Assembly (NCBI GenBank): GCA_040769385.1
Contig: JAXGLD010000004.1
Location: forward strand, 1-64,000
Origin: PHAA01 sp022706565
Lineage (GTDB): Bacteria > Bacillota > Syntrophomonadia > Syntrophomonadales > Syntrophomonadaceae
Direction: 5' to 3'
Length of the DNA: 64,000 bases
This document shows, in pieces, positions 43,851 through 53,123 of the stretch. The first letter of the stretch is position 1, and the number at the start of each line of letters is the position of its first letter. The notes beneath the pieces were generated by a model. The model had not been told where the DNA came from, did not search any database, and saw nothing but the letters and a program-made list of their open reading frames with translations. Made by a program: the position numbers and the translations under genes.

Positions 43851-44597
43851 ATGTTCTTAAAGAAGTTAATTATTTTGTTGATAGTCCCATTCATGTTTAT
43901 GGACTTGTTCCCAGGCCAAACCGATGTACCAGCCAAAAATGAGTCAAGCAGCCACAAGATCAAAACGGTAGTGCAAATGCAGGAACTCATGAACGGCAAC
44001 GGTTACTGGAGCGGAGCCGCAGCAGGCATACTGGCAGATGAAGCATATCAGGCAGTGGCTGCCCTGCAGTTGGACAACCACATGCTAACCGATGGTATGG
44101 TTGGCAGCCGCACCCGTCAGGCGCCTCAACTGGCCGTGATCGATGCAGCCGGTGCAGGACTCCCTGATATGGCGGAAGTCCCGGTCAAGGTAGGTTCATC
44201 GGTAGCAGCGGCAGCCAGTGTCGAGCCGGAGGTCAAAGCTCCAGTCAAGGTGGCCCAGAAGGCGGCCCCGCCGGCACCATCGCGCGGCTTGGCCGATAAA
44301 GGCAATCGGACCATAACCATGGTGGCTACCGGTTATGACGGTTGTTATGAATGCAACAAGCCTTACTATGGCTATCCCTCCTATATCGGCCTTCCCTTGG
44401 CCAGGGGCATAGTGGCGGTAGACCCCAATGTTATCCCGATGGGTACCCGTCTTTATGTAGAAGGTTACGGGGCAGCCATAGCGGCCGACCAGGGCAATGC
44501 TATAAAGGGCAACCGCATCGATCTGTACTTCGACAGCCACCAAGAGGCCTTGAAATTCGGCAAGAAGACGGTTCAGGTCACCGTTCTGGATAAATAA
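43851..44597 (+). CDS. 3D-domain (RpfB/YabE-like) peptidoglycan-acting protein
   Basis: 248 residues: signal-type N-terminal helix (LIILLIVPFMFMDLF), a PG_binding_1-like helical segment (VVQMQELMNGNGYWSG, about 40-90), an Ala/Pro/Val linker, then a C-terminal 3D domain with the three aspartates in ATGYDGCYECN, IVAVDPNVIPMGTRLY, and AIAADQGNAIKGNRIDLYF. 3D domains are lytic-transglycosylase-like folds (MltA) used in spore or wall remodelling. ATG at 43851 follows AAAGGAG. A strong terminator lies 103 bases downstream. Confidence 0.9.
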   Translation: MFLKKLIILLIVPFMFMDLFPGQTDVPAKNESSSHKIKTVVQMQELMNGNGYWSGAAAGILADEAYQAVAALQLDNHMLTDGMVGSRTRQAPQLAVIDAAGAGLPDMAEVPVKVGSSVAAAASVEPEVKAPVKVAQKAAPPAPSRGLADKGNRTITMVATGYDGCYECNKPYYGYPSYIGLPLARGIVAVDPNVIPMGTRLYVEGYGAAIAADQGNAIKGNRIDLYFDSHQEALKFGKKTVQVTVLDK

Positions 44598-44699
44598 ACG
44601 CGGGAGTCTTAAGGCAAGTTCTATCCGAGAAAACACGAGAAATGAATAACACCACGATATGGCCCTGGACCAAGCCGGGGCTATGGTGGGTAAGGAACC

Positions 44700-44748
44700 A
44701 GGCCACCCCTGCCAACATTATTGGGCGGGGGTGGCCTGTGATTTTTTT
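44700..44748 (+). terminator. terminator downstream of the 3D-domain gene
   Basis: GGCCACCCC/GGGGTGGCC 9-bp stem with a 17-base loop, then GTGATTTTTTT. The gene-free stretch 44598-44915 otherwise holds only a short direct repeat. Confidence 0.85.
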
Positions 44749-44751
44749 ATT

Positions 44752-44856
44752 TGGTTCTTCCCGATCACGCCGCTAGAGAAATCGATCGGAAGATACCATG
44801 ATTGAGGCGTACTTTGACATACGTCGAATGAATGGTTCTTCCCAATCAACGCCGCT
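44752..44856. repeat. short imperfect direct repeat GGTTCTTCCC..TCA.CGCCGCT
   Basis: Two copies at 44752-44774 and 44834-44856, 82 bases apart, in the gene-free region between the 3D-domain and livF genes. Function unknown. Confidence 0.5.
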
Positions 44857-44915
44857 GCCTATCCCCCCAGACTCGGGTAGAGCGAGCAAAAAAGGCTTAG
44901 AGCAAGGCGATCGCT

Positions 44916-45623
44916 CTAGGCTTTGCCGAGGTAAGCCCGGCGCACCTCTTCGTTAACTGCCAGTTCCTGACCGGGACCTTCCAGGACGATCTGTCCAGTT
45001 TCCAAAACATATCCGTAGTCAGCAATTTGCAATGCAGCAGTGGCATTTTGCTCGATCAGTAAAATGGTGGTACCCTGGCTGTGAATATCCCGGATAATCC
45101 GGAAAACCTCCTTGACCAGCAGCGGGGCCAAACCCAGGGACGGTTCATCCATCATCAAGAGGGTGGGCCGCGACATAAGAGCCCGGGCAATGGCCAGCAT
45201 CTGCTGTTCGCCTCCAGAGAGGGTCCCGGCTATCTGCGTTTGCCTCTCCTGCAAACGGGGGAAGAGTGCATACATCTCCTCGATATCGCGGTTGACGCCG
45301 GCCTTGTCCTTGCGGGCATAAGCACCCATATGCAGATTCTCCAGCACGGTGAGGTTGGCGAATATGCGGCGCCCCTCAGGAACCAGGGTGATTCCCCTTT
45401 TAATAATGTCCACGGTATGCTTACCGGTAATGTCCTGATCCCGGAACCATACCTTTCCGGCTGCGGCCGGTACCTGATTGCAGATTGCCCGCAACAGGGT
45501 GCTCTTGCCGGCCCCATTGGCTCCGACCAGGGTGACTATCTTATTATCGGGCACCTGCAGGGTAACGCCCCGCAGGGCATGAATTCCACCGTAGTAAACC
45601 TCAAGATTATTGATTTGCAGCAT
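44916..45623 (-). CDS. livF: branched-chain amino acid ABC transporter ATPase LivF
   Basis: 235-residue ATPase: GANGAGKSTLLRAI Walker A, TLSGGEQQMLAIARALMSRP signature, LLMMDEPSLGLAP Walker B, H-loop region ILLIEQNATAAL. Pairs with LivG to drive LivHM. Start ATG 45623 lies 17 bases inside livG, so translation is coupled. Last gene of the livKHMGF cluster. Confidence 0.95.
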   Translation of the reverse strand: MLQINNLEVYYGGIHALRGVTLQVPDNKIVTLVGANGAGKSTLLRAICNQVPAAAGKVWFRDQDITGKHTVDIIKRGITLVPEGRRIFANLTVLENLHMGAYARKDKAGVNRDIEEMYALFPRLQERQTQIAGTLSGGEQQMLAIARALMSRPTLLMMDEPSLGLAPLLVKEVFRIIRDIHSQGTTILLIEQNATAALQIADYGYVLETGQIVLEGPGQELAVNEEVRRAYLGKA

Positions 45624-46395
45624 CTATTTCCACCGCCCCGAGATAAGCTTCGATTACCGCCGGATCATTCTGGATCTCGGCCGGGTTCCCCTTGGCCAGG
45701 GTAACCCCGTAGTCCAGCACGTATATCTTCTCGCAAATGCCCATTACTACTTCCATATGGTGTTCGATCATTAATACCGTAAGTTTGAACTCGTCCCTGA
45801 TTCGGGCGACAAAGTTCATCAATTCAAGGGATTCGGCCGGATTCATACCCGCCGCCGGCTCATCCAGCAACAATAGACGGGGTTCGGTAGCCAGGGCGCG
45901 GGCAATCTCCAGGCGGCGCTGCTTGCCGTAGGGCAGCGAGGTACCAGGTTCGTCCCACACATCATCGAGCTGGACTTTGCCCAGCAGTTCCATGCATTCC
46001 TGGTAATTGCGTTCACGGGCGCGCCTGTAACGAGGCAGACCACCTATGGCCTCCAGCAGAGTAGCGGGCATTCGCACATGTCTGGAGATCATCACGTTTT
46101 CCAGTACCGTCATGGAGTCGAACAGACGGATATTCTGAAAGGTGCGGGCAATGCCCAGAGCGGTTATGCGGTCTGATTTCATCCCGGTTATGTCCCCGCC
46201 CTCAAAATATATTTGTCCGGAGGTAGGAGCATAGACGCCGGTAATCATGTTAAATACGGTGGTCTTGCCGGCACCATTGGGTCCGATCAGGCCGACGATG
46301 GAACCGGGTTCGATCTCCAGGGACAAATCGGAAACCGCCCTTAATCCTCCGAATTCCATGGATATCTTCTCAGTCCGCAGGGTCAACTCGCTCAT
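45607..46395 (-). CDS. livG: branched-chain amino acid ABC transporter ATPase LivG
   Basis: 262-residue ATPase: GPNGAGKTTVFNMITG Walker A, LPYGKQRRLEIARALA signature in the LivG-specific form, LLLDEPAAGMNPAES Walker B, and MIEHHMEVVMGICEKIYVL. It also has the LivG-type insertion before the signature. Start overlaps livM by 4 bases. Confidence 0.95.
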   Translation of the reverse strand: MSELTLRTEKISMEFGGLRAVSDLSLEIEPGSIVGLIGPNGAGKTTVFNMITGVYAPTSGQIYFEGGDITGMKSDRITALGIARTFQNIRLFDSMTVLENVMISRHVRMPATLLEAIGGLPRYRRARERNYQECMELLGKVQLDDVWDEPGTSLPYGKQRRLEIARALATEPRLLLLDEPAAGMNPAESLELMNFVARIRDEFKLTVLMIEHHMEVVMGICEKIYVLDYGVTLAKGNPAEIQNDPAVIEAYLGAVEIDAANQ

Positions 46396-47456
46396 GCCGT
46401 TTCACCCCGCTCCCCCGATTTGCCAACCTTGAAGCGGTCCAGCACCCAGTCCCAGTTGAATTCCCTGGTTCCCATCAGCCCCTGCCGATAGTAGAGGATG
46501 ACCAGCAGCAGCAGGATCGAGAAAATGACCATACGCATCCCTGACAAACCCGGAATGGCAAGGCCCAAGATATTCAACGGCTGTTCCACTACCCGCAGTA
46601 CCTCCATCATTATGGTGATGACCAGCGAGGATATGACGGTGCCGGTCAGGCTGCCCATTCCGCCCAGAACCACGATCAAAAGGATCTGGAAGGTAAACAG
46701 GAACCTGAACATGGTGGGGTCCACCGAGGTGATCAAGAATCCCATCAGAGCTCCGGCTACGCCAGCAAAGAAGGCTCCGATGGTAAACGAAATCAGTTTA
46801 TGCTTGAAGAGTGAGATCCCCATGGCCTCAGCAGCTATCTCATTGTCGCGGATAGCCCGGAAGGCATAACCCCAACTGCTGTTGATAACGCGTTTGATCA
46901 CTATCAGGGTCAGGATGGCGCAGCCCCAGTAAACCCAGATGTTATTAATTGATGGAATGTTCTTCAATCCCAGTGAACCGTTGGTGATGGAAACCGTATT
47001 GGTGACCACGATGCGAATGATCTCCGCAAAACCGAGGGTAGCGATGGCCAGGTAGTCATCCCGCAGCCGCAAGGCGGGGATGCCCACCAGAACCCCGAAC
47101 AGGGCCGACAGCAACCCGGCGGCGATGATGGCCGGGAAAATAGGCCACTCGATATTGGCCAGGGCAGGGATGATAGGTTCCATATAATAGATCAGTTCCT
47201 TGCTGGCCGGCGACATGGTCAGGATGGCGGCAGTATAGGCGCCTACACACATGAAACCGGAATGGCCCAGCGAAAACATGCCGGTGAAGCCCAGCACCAA
47301 GTTCATACTCAAGGCCAGGATGGCATATATGGCGGCCAGATTCAGTATCCGTATCTGGAAAGAGCTCAGGTAGCTGTCGGCCAGATAGAGCAGAGCGCAG
47401 GATGCCAGCAGAACCAGGAGAGTAAGTTTGTTTTTGCTGTTTTTTCTCTTATCCAT
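46392..47456 (-). CDS. livM: branched-chain amino acid ABC transporter permease LivM
   Basis: 354 residues, 8-10 helices. Family marks: GFTGMFSLGHSGFMCVGAYT (about 55-75), GIPALRLRDDYLAIATLGF, and RDNEIAAEAMGISLFKHKLISF, the cytoplasmic coupling region. The C-terminus is charged and contacts LivF/G. Ends in livG overlap and starts 3 bases after livH. Confidence 0.95.
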   Translation of the reverse strand: MDKRKNSKNKLTLLVLLASCALLYLADSYLSSFQIRILNLAAIYAILALSMNLVLGFTGMFSLGHSGFMCVGAYTAAILTMSPASKELIYYMEPIIPALANIEWPIFPAIIAAGLLSALFGVLVGIPALRLRDDYLAIATLGFAEIIRIVVTNTVSITNGSLGLKNIPSINNIWVYWGCAILTLIVIKRVINSSWGYAFRAIRDNEIAAEAMGISLFKHKLISFTIGAFFAGVAGALMGFLITSVDPTMFRFLFTFQILLIVVLGGMGSLTGTVISSLVITIMMEVLRVVEQPLNILGLAIPGLSGMRMVIFSILLLLVILYYRQGLMGTREFNWDWVLDRFKVGKSGERGETA

Positions 47457-47459
47457 GCT

Positions 47460-48353
47460 CTACACCTTCTCTACAACATTTTCACCCAGGATGCCACCCG
47501 GGCGGAACAGCAGGATCAGAATCAGGATCACGAAGGCAAACGCATCCCGGTAACCAGAGGCGGCCGGGAACAAGCCCACCAGGAACACCTCGCAGAAGCC
47601 CAGCACAAAGCCTCCCAGCATGGCCCCGGGGATGCTGCCGATGCCACCCATGACCGCAGCGATAAAACACTTTATACCCGGGAAAACACCCATCAGGGGA
47701 TCTATCTGCGGGTACTGCATGCTCCACATGATACCGCCCACTGCGGCCAAGCTGGAACCCACCGCAAAAGTGGCGGTTATTACTTTATCGACGTTAACAG
47801 CCATCAGGCTGGAGGTTTCAAAGTCACGCGAGACCGCTCGCATCGCCATGCCAATCTTGGTCTTTTTGACCATGAAGGTGACCAAGAGCAGCAGAATTAT
47901 CGTCACCACCGGGATTAATATGGTCAGGGACAAAAACGAGATATTGCCAAAATGCAGGTTCCAGACCAAGGCCTCCGGGCGGGGAAATGATTTGGGGCGG
48001 GCACCAATGGCTACGATGCCGAGGTTTTCAAGCAGGAAGGAGACCCCGATAGCGGAGATCAGTACCGATATCCGCGGTGCATTACGCAGGGGCCGATAGG
48101 CTGCTCTCTCGATGCCTATCCCCAGCAGGGTAGTCAGGCCGATAGCAATGGCAAAGGCCAGCCACCAGGGCAGAGTGAAGAGCAGAATGCCGTAAAAGGC
48201 TATATATGCCGCCACCATCAGCAGATCGGCATGGGCGAAATTTATCAGGCGCAGAATCCCGTATACCATGGTATAACCAATGGCGATAAGTGCGTAAAGG
48301 CTGCCCAGGGTTATACTGTTGGCTATGTTCTGCAGAAATACGTCCAATGACAA
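47460..48353 (-). CDS. livH: branched-chain amino acid ABC transporter permease LivH
   Basis: 297 residues, about 8 helices. GSLYALIAIGYTMVYGILRLINFAH opening is the LivH signature; RAAYRPLRNAPRISVLISAI and the coupling loop MRAVSRDFETSSLMAVNV follow. TTG at 48353, with GGAG 10 bases upstream. A perfect 10-bp hairpin lies between it and livK, so the permease is probably expressed at lower level than the binding protein. Confidence 0.95.
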   Translation of the reverse strand: MSLDVFLQNIANSITLGSLYALIAIGYTMVYGILRLINFAHADLLMVAAYIAFYGILLFTLPWWLAFAIAIGLTTLLGIGIERAAYRPLRNAPRISVLISAIGVSFLLENLGIVAIGARPKSFPRPEALVWNLHFGNISFLSLTILIPVVTIILLLLVTFMVKKTKIGMAMRAVSRDFETSSLMAVNVDKVITATFAVGSSLAAVGGIMWSMQYPQIDPLMGVFPGIKCFIAAVMGGIGSIPGAMLGGFVLGFCEVFLVGLFPAASGYRDAFAFVILILILLFRPGGILGENVVEKV

Positions 48354-48420
48354 AAGGTATCAGCTCCTTGCATCGAGTGCATGATTAGGATCAGGAGGGC
48401 TTGGGCCAAACATAAAGAGT

Positions 48421-48452
48421 GCTCCTCTCCCGCATCGCGGCAGGAGAGGAGC
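48421..48452 (-). other. hairpin between livK and livH (partial terminator / processing site)
   Basis: GCTCCTCTCC/GGAGAGGAGC, perfect 10-bp stem, 12-base loop, weak ACTCTTTATG tail on the minus strand. Such hairpins set binding protein to permease ratios in ABC operons. Confidence 0.65.
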
Positions 48453-48471
48453 CAAATCTTTTCAATTATGT

Positions 48472-49650
48472 TTACATGGGATCGACCTTGCCTTCAAACA
48501 CGAATTTGCCATCTACAACCTTTTTAATGATGGCGGTCTTGGTGGCGTCACGGTTTTCATCCAGGGTGATAATTCCGGTGGCACCTTCAAATTTGCTGGT
48601 GGTGGCCAGGGCATCCCTGATCTTCTGGGGTTCGGCAGAGTTGGCCCGGGTCATGGCGTCCAAGGCCAGCTTGTAGGCATCAAAGCCCAGGGCTGCAAAA
48701 GCATTTACCTCTTTATCAGGATATGCTTTCTTGTATTCATTCAGGAAAGTGGTGGACAAAGCGGTAACCGGCTGCTCAGCGGTGAAATGGGTGCTAAAAT
48801 AGATATCCTTGTAGGCTTTGACCTGATCCAGGAACTCCTGAGCTTCCCAGGTGTCGCCTCCCAATATCGGGCAGGTTATCCCCATTTCGCGGGCTTTGGC
48901 GGTCAGCAGTCCACCCTCCAGGAAGTTGCCCGGAGCAAAGATGACATCTGGATTCTTGGATTTGGCTTCAGTCAGTTGGGCGGAGAAATCCTTGTCGCCG
49001 GTGTTGTAGTTGAGCTTGGCCAGTATGGAGGTGTCGCCGTTGGTGGCTCTAAAGGCCTTCTCAAAATAGTTGCACAGACCTACCGAGTAATCCTGCTGCA
49101 CGTCCTGGATAATGACGGCAGTTTTGGCATTCAGGGTTTGGCTGGCGTAATTGGACATTACCGTGCCCTGGAAGGGATCGATGAAGCAAACCCGGAAATA
49201 ATATTCGTTACCCAGGGTAACGGCCGGATTGGTAGGTGAACAGCCGATAACCGGAACCTTGGCGTCTTTGGCAACCGGTCCGCCGGCCATGGAAACGGAG
49301 CTCCCATAACTGCCTATGATGACGTTGACCTTATCCTGGCTGACCAAACGTGCTACCGCATTGGCCGCCTCTTGTTTCTCGCTCTTGTTGTCGACTACTA
49401 CCAGTTCTACCTTTTTGCCCAATACTTCGGGATAGAGCTGGTTGGCCAGTTTGATGCCCTCCAGGGTCATCTGTCCGCCGGCTGCATTGGTGCCGGTCAA
49501 GGGCTCGTAGACCCCCACTTTGATGGTGTCCGAAGCTGCCGGTGCAGGTTGTTCGGTGGTGGTCTTGTTGCTGCTGCACCCTACTGCCAGCACCGATGCC
49601 ATCAATAGCATCGCCATCAGGATTACCAACTTTTTGTTTACCTTTCTCAA
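48472..49650 (-). CDS. livK: branched-chain amino acid ABC transporter substrate-binding lipoprotein
   Basis: 392 residues. Lipobox MASVLAVGCSS anchors it to the outer membrane face. Type 1 periplasmic-binding fold of the Leu/Ile/Val family: KVGVYEPLTGTNAAGGQMTL, VVDNKSEKQEAANAVARLVSQ, GSYGSSVSMAGGPVAKDAKV and VIGCSPTNPAVT, plus a C-terminal IITLDENRDATKTAIIKKV. Start TTG 49650: GGGGG is 7 bases upstream. The longer ATG frame at 49689 has no SD. First gene of the liv operon; the 250 bases before it show no clear promoter. Confidence 0.95.
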   Translation of the reverse strand: MRKVNKKLVILMAMLLMASVLAVGCSSNKTTTEQPAPAASDTIKVGVYEPLTGTNAAGGQMTLEGIKLANQLYPEVLGKKVELVVVDNKSEKQEAANAVARLVSQDKVNVIIGSYGSSVSMAGGPVAKDAKVPVIGCSPTNPAVTLGNEYYFRVCFIDPFQGTVMSNYASQTLNAKTAVIIQDVQQDYSVGLCNYFEKAFRATNGDTSILAKLNYNTGDKDFSAQLTEAKSKNPDVIFAPGNFLEGGLLTAKAREMGITCPILGGDTWEAQEFLDQVKAYKDIYFSTHFTAEQPVTALSTTFLNEYKKAYPDKEVNAFAALGFDAYKLALDAMTRANSAEPQKIRDALATTSKFEGATGIITLDENRDATKTAIIKKVVDGKFVFEGKVDPM

Positions 49651-49900
49651 TCTTCTACCCCCTTTTTTTAGATTCCGGTTCCCCTCCAAGAACCGGACAC
49701 GCCTGATGCTATTTTAGCACCTAGTATACAATGTTGGAATCAATTTATTGTCCGTTTTTTCCGGCTTGAAACATCTGGTAAGTTCCCCAGCCTTTCCGCA
49801 CTTGGGGCGGGTACATTCAGGTGCATTGGGGGGGGCAATATGATACCATTATAATCACTCAAGATTTGTCGCTCCTACCCGGATGCAAGGAGGTAGATGG

Positions 49901-50716
49901 ATGGACCCTAAACCGCTCAAGAAGAAACTCAAACTTTACGGGTTTAACAATCTTACCAAGTCCCTGAGTTTCAACCTTTACGATGTGTGCTACGCAACCA
50001 GTCCGGAGCACCGGCAGGAATATATAGAGTATGTAGACGAAGAGTACAACGCCGAGCGTTTGACCCAAATCCTTACCAAGGTGGCCAATATCATCGGCGC
50101 CACCATATTGAACATCGCCAAACAGGACTACGACCCCCAGGGATCCAGCGTCACCATCCTGATCGCCGAGAACGAGACCCGGGCCGAGATCTGCGGCGAT
50201 CTGTCCACCGAATCTCCCGGTCCCCTGCCGGAGATGGTCCTGGCCCATTTGGACAAAAGCCACATCACCGTGCACACCTACCCGGAGAGCCATCCCGACC
50301 GCGGAGTAAGCACCTTCCGGGTCGATATCGACATCTCTACCTGCGGACAAATATCGCCGCTGAAGGCGCTGAACTTCCTGTTCCATGCCTTCAACCCCGA
50401 CATTTGCATTATCGATTACCGGGTACGGGGCTTCACCCGAGACGTGGACGGCAAGAAGTACTTTATCGACCACAAGATCAATTCCATCCAGAATTATATA
50501 TCCAGCAAGACTCGCAACCTCTACCAAATGATCGATGTCAACGTTTACCAGGACAACATCTTCCATACCAAGATGCTGCTCAAGGAGTTCGACCTGGACA
50601 CTTACCTGTTCGGAACCGCCAAGCAGGATCTGAAACCGCGCGACAAAGTCCGGATCAAAAAGCAGATCAAACGGGAGATGACGGAGATTTTCAACGGTCA
50701 AAACATGCCCCGCTAG
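49901..50716 (+). CDS. speD: S-adenosylmethionine decarboxylase proenzyme
   Basis: 271-residue pyruvoyl enzyme of the E. coli-type (class 1A) family that supplies decarboxylated SAM for spermidine synthesis. The self-cleavage block is HLDKSHITVHTYPESHPDRG (serine becomes the pyruvoyl group), followed by STFRVDIDISTCGQISPLKALN and the FNPDICIIDYRVRGFTRD segment. ATG at 49901 has AAGGAGG upstream; the frame from 49883 has none. No speE is in the window. Confidence 0.95.
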   Translation: MDPKPLKKKLKLYGFNNLTKSLSFNLYDVCYATSPEHRQEYIEYVDEEYNAERLTQILTKVANIIGATILNIAKQDYDPQGSSVTILIAENETRAEICGDLSTESPGPLPEMVLAHLDKSHITVHTYPESHPDRGVSTFRVDIDISTCGQISPLKALNFLFHAFNPDICIIDYRVRGFTRDVDGKKYFIDHKINSIQNYISSKTRNLYQMIDVNVYQDNIFHTKMLLKEFDLDTYLFGTAKQDLKPRDKVRIKKQIKREMTEIFNGQNMPR

Positions 50717-50725
50717 CACCAACGC

Positions 50726-50779
50726 AAAAAAGCCTGGCAGCTGCCTGCACTTCGCAGGTCATCCAGGCTTTATTTTTTC
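50726..50779 (+). terminator. terminator downstream of speD
   Basis: AAAGCCTGG / CCAGGCTTT outer stem enclosing an inner CCTGC/GCAGG hairpin, followed by ATTTTTT. Confidence 0.8.
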
Positions 50780-50857
50780 TCGGCGGTCAGAAGGTCCCCG
50801 CTCAGCGGTCTCCCCCAACAGACTAATGAATGTAAACCGCGCAATTATTTAACCAGG

Positions 50858-51727
50858 TCAATCTTGGTCATAGAAATCAAGGTAGGAGTATTTGTGGCCG
50901 TCCCGCTGCCAGCCCAGGACACAATCCATATTGATGTTCTGGGGCGCTTTCATTATCATCTGCTCCACATGCGGGTAGCGTTCCTTCAAGTAGGCGATGG
51001 TCTCCTTGACCTGGTAGCGTTTGTTCCCCACTTTCTCCGCCGCCACCACGCAGGCACAGTCCAAGGCCTCGATACCATGCTCAGCGGTGAACTTGCGGAT
51101 GGCCTTTTCCTGGACAAAGTACATGGGCCGGATCAGCTCCAACCCGGGGAAATTGGTGGACTTCAGCTTGGGCAGCATGGTCTTGACGCTGCCGGTGTAA
51201 AACAGGTTGAGCAGAGTGGTCTCGATCACATCATCGAAATGGTGCCCCAGGGCCAGTTTGTTGCAGCCCAGCGTTTGAGCCTGGGCGTAAAGGGCTCCCC
51301 GCCGCATGCGGGCGCACAGGTAGCAGGGATATTCGGGCGCCGCCTTGTCGACGATGGAGAAGATATGCGACTCGAACCGGGTCACAGGTATTTCCAGCCA
51401 CCGGCAGTTGTCCAGCAACAGCTGGCGGACGCTGGGGTGGAAACCCGGATCCATGGCGATGAAACACACCTCAAACTGGCGATTGCCATGGCGCTGCAGC
51501 TCTTGCAGCAGTTTGGCCATTAAGGTGCTGTCTTTGCCTCCCGACACCGCCACCGCGATACGATCGCCGGTCTCGATCAGGCCGAAATCCCTGACCGCCC
51601 GGGTGAATTGGGTCCATATCGGACGGCGGTATTTGGTTATCAGGCTTCTCTCCACCTCGGCCAGCGGTGAATGCGGCCTTCCCCCCCCGGAGCTCTCCCG
51701 GCCGGAGCCGGCTACTCCACTCATCAT
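50858..51727 (-). CDS. TtcA-family tRNA-thiolation PP-loop ATPase
   Basis: 289-residue N-type ATP-pyrophosphatase. PP-loop AVAVSGGKDSTLMAKLL (about 56-72), the TtcA-type CxxC in PEYPCYLCARMRRGALY (about 143-159) and GCNKLALGHHFDDVIETTLLNL (about 163-184). These proteins insert sulfur into tRNA (2-thiocytidine) or, for divergent clades, other nucleosides or substrates. Disordered first 25 residues. Start ATG 51727 with a weak AGGA. It lies 53 bases after the DUF815 gene, same strand. Confidence 0.88.
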   Translation of the reverse strand: MMSGVAGSGRESSGGGRPHSPLAEVERSLITKYRRPIWTQFTRAVRDFGLIETGDRIAVAVSGGKDSTLMAKLLQELQRHGNRQFEVCFIAMDPGFHPSVRQLLLDNCRWLEIPVTRFESHIFSIVDKAAPEYPCYLCARMRRGALYAQAQTLGCNKLALGHHFDDVIETTLLNLFYTGSVKTMLPKLKSTNFPGLELIRPMYFVQEKAIRKFTAEHGIEALDCACVVAAEKVGNKRYQVKETIAYLKERYPHVEQMIMKAPQNINMDCVLGWQRDGHKYSYLDFYDQD

Positions 51728-51780
51728 CGCTTCCTACTTTCATTATTTCCATTTTGCTCGGCGCTGCCCGGCAGCAGGCC

Positions 51781-53037
51781 TCAAGAGATATGCAGCGAAT
51801 TTATGAATTGCACCGCGCTGCGCCCGGAACGGCCGTGATAATTGCGTTCCCATTGCATGGCCCGGCGCCGCAGCTCCTCTGTTTCCAGTTCCACTCCCTG
51901 GCGGCGGGCGAGGGTCTCCACGATACTCAGGTAATGCTCCTGGTCCGGGGACGGGAAAGTCACGGTGATCCCGAATCGATCAGTCAATGACAGCTTCTCC
52001 TGGCGGGAATCGTATCCATGTACGTCGTCGGCAGCTCGTTCGCTCCAGTTTTCCTTGATCAGGTTGCGGCGATTGGAGGTTACATACAGCAGCACATTGG
52101 CCGGCCTTACCTCCAGACCGCCCTCGATAGTGGCTTTGATGTTTTTGTATTCGGTCTCGAAATCCTCGAAGGAGAGATCGTCTATAAATATGATGAAGCG
52201 CAGGCCGCGGTCGCAAATGGAGCGGATCACGGCCGGGAACTGCTCCAACTGGCTCTTGCGCAGTTCGATCATACGCAGGCCCCTATCTCCGTACTCGTTC
52301 AGCATGGCCTTGACAGTAGAGGATTTGCCGGTACCCTTGTCACCATAGAGGAGTATGTTGTTGGCTGTCTTCCCTTCCAGGAAGGCCTCGGTGTTAGTCG
52401 TAATGATCAATTTCTGGTACTGGTAACCGACCAGATCCTCCAGGCGGACCGGGTCATGGCTGGTTATCCCCTGCAAGCCCTGATCCCAACGGAAAGCCAG
52501 GTAGCGGTTCATCAGCCCGCAGCCCCGGCGATCGTAAAATTCGGCCAGTTGGCCGGCCATCATTATCGGGCCGTTGTCGAGATCGAGTTGCGTACCCAAC
52601 TGCTGCAGGTTTTGCCCATAAAAACCAGGTACCCCGACTCCGGGTTGAAAACACCTCAAGATCGGACAGACATCTGGCCCCACCGCGCGGGTTACCGCCG
52701 CCCAGTCCAGAGTAAAGGCCTGGCGGATGATCTCCATGTCGCGGATAATCAGCTTGAACAGGCCAGGCGGAATTCCCGCCCCTCTCTCCCCCGCCCGGCT
52801 GAAGGGGTTCTCATCTCGGGCCAGCAATCCCACCAGGTAGTTGTGCCAAATATCGCCGGGCAATTGCTGCTCTTGCGAGAAACCGATCAGCTGGCTGTAG
52901 ATGTCGTAATATAAGCTTTCCCTGGCAGTGGTTGGGGCAGACACCGGTTCCTTGAGCATGTCCTGCAACAGCGAGGTCTTGCGGATGACCTGATCATCCA
53001 GCAGGCTTCGGTAGATTATCAGTTTATGCCAGTCCAT
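51781..53037 (-). CDS. AAA ATP-binding protein of the DUF815 family
   Basis: 418 residues. The N-terminal ~200 residues are specific to this group; the AAA module has ILLYGDKGTGKSSTVKAML (Walker A, about 228-246), FIIFIDDLSFEDFETEYKN (Walker B) and VLLYVTSNRRNLIKE (sensor 1). The C-terminus shows GRSGRSAVQFINSL. Function is not established. ATG at 53037 has AGGAGG upstream. Related proteins occur widely in Firmicutes. Confidence 0.88.
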   Translation of the reverse strand: MDWHKLIIYRSLLDDQVIRKTSLLQDMLKEPVSAPTTARESLYYDIYSQLIGFSQEQQLPGDIWHNYLVGLLARDENPFSRAGERGAGIPPGLFKLIIRDMEIIRQAFTLDWAAVTRAVGPDVCPILRCFQPGVGVPGFYGQNLQQLGTQLDLDNGPIMMAGQLAEFYDRRGCGLMNRYLAFRWDQGLQGITSHDPVRLEDLVGYQYQKLIITTNTEAFLEGKTANNILLYGDKGTGKSSTVKAMLNEYGDRGLRMIELRKSQLEQFPAVIRSICDRGLRFIIFIDDLSFEDFETEYKNIKATIEGGLEVRPANVLLYVTSNRRNLIKENWSERAADDVHGYDSRQEKLSLTDRFGITVTFPSPDQEHYLSIVETLARRQGVELETEELRRRAMQWERNYHGRSGRSAVQFINSLHIS

Positions 53038-53123
53038 TGTCTATACCTCCTGGTGGGACGACCACCTCGACCGCTGCTGAATCTTGGCCCCATCACCGCC
53101 GTATTGTGCCGATAAATTACACC

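Noticed and set aside
49987..50826. 279-codon Arg/Pro-rich plus-strand frame
   Set aside because: Out-of-frame shadow of speD with composition typical of a GC-biased alternate frame.
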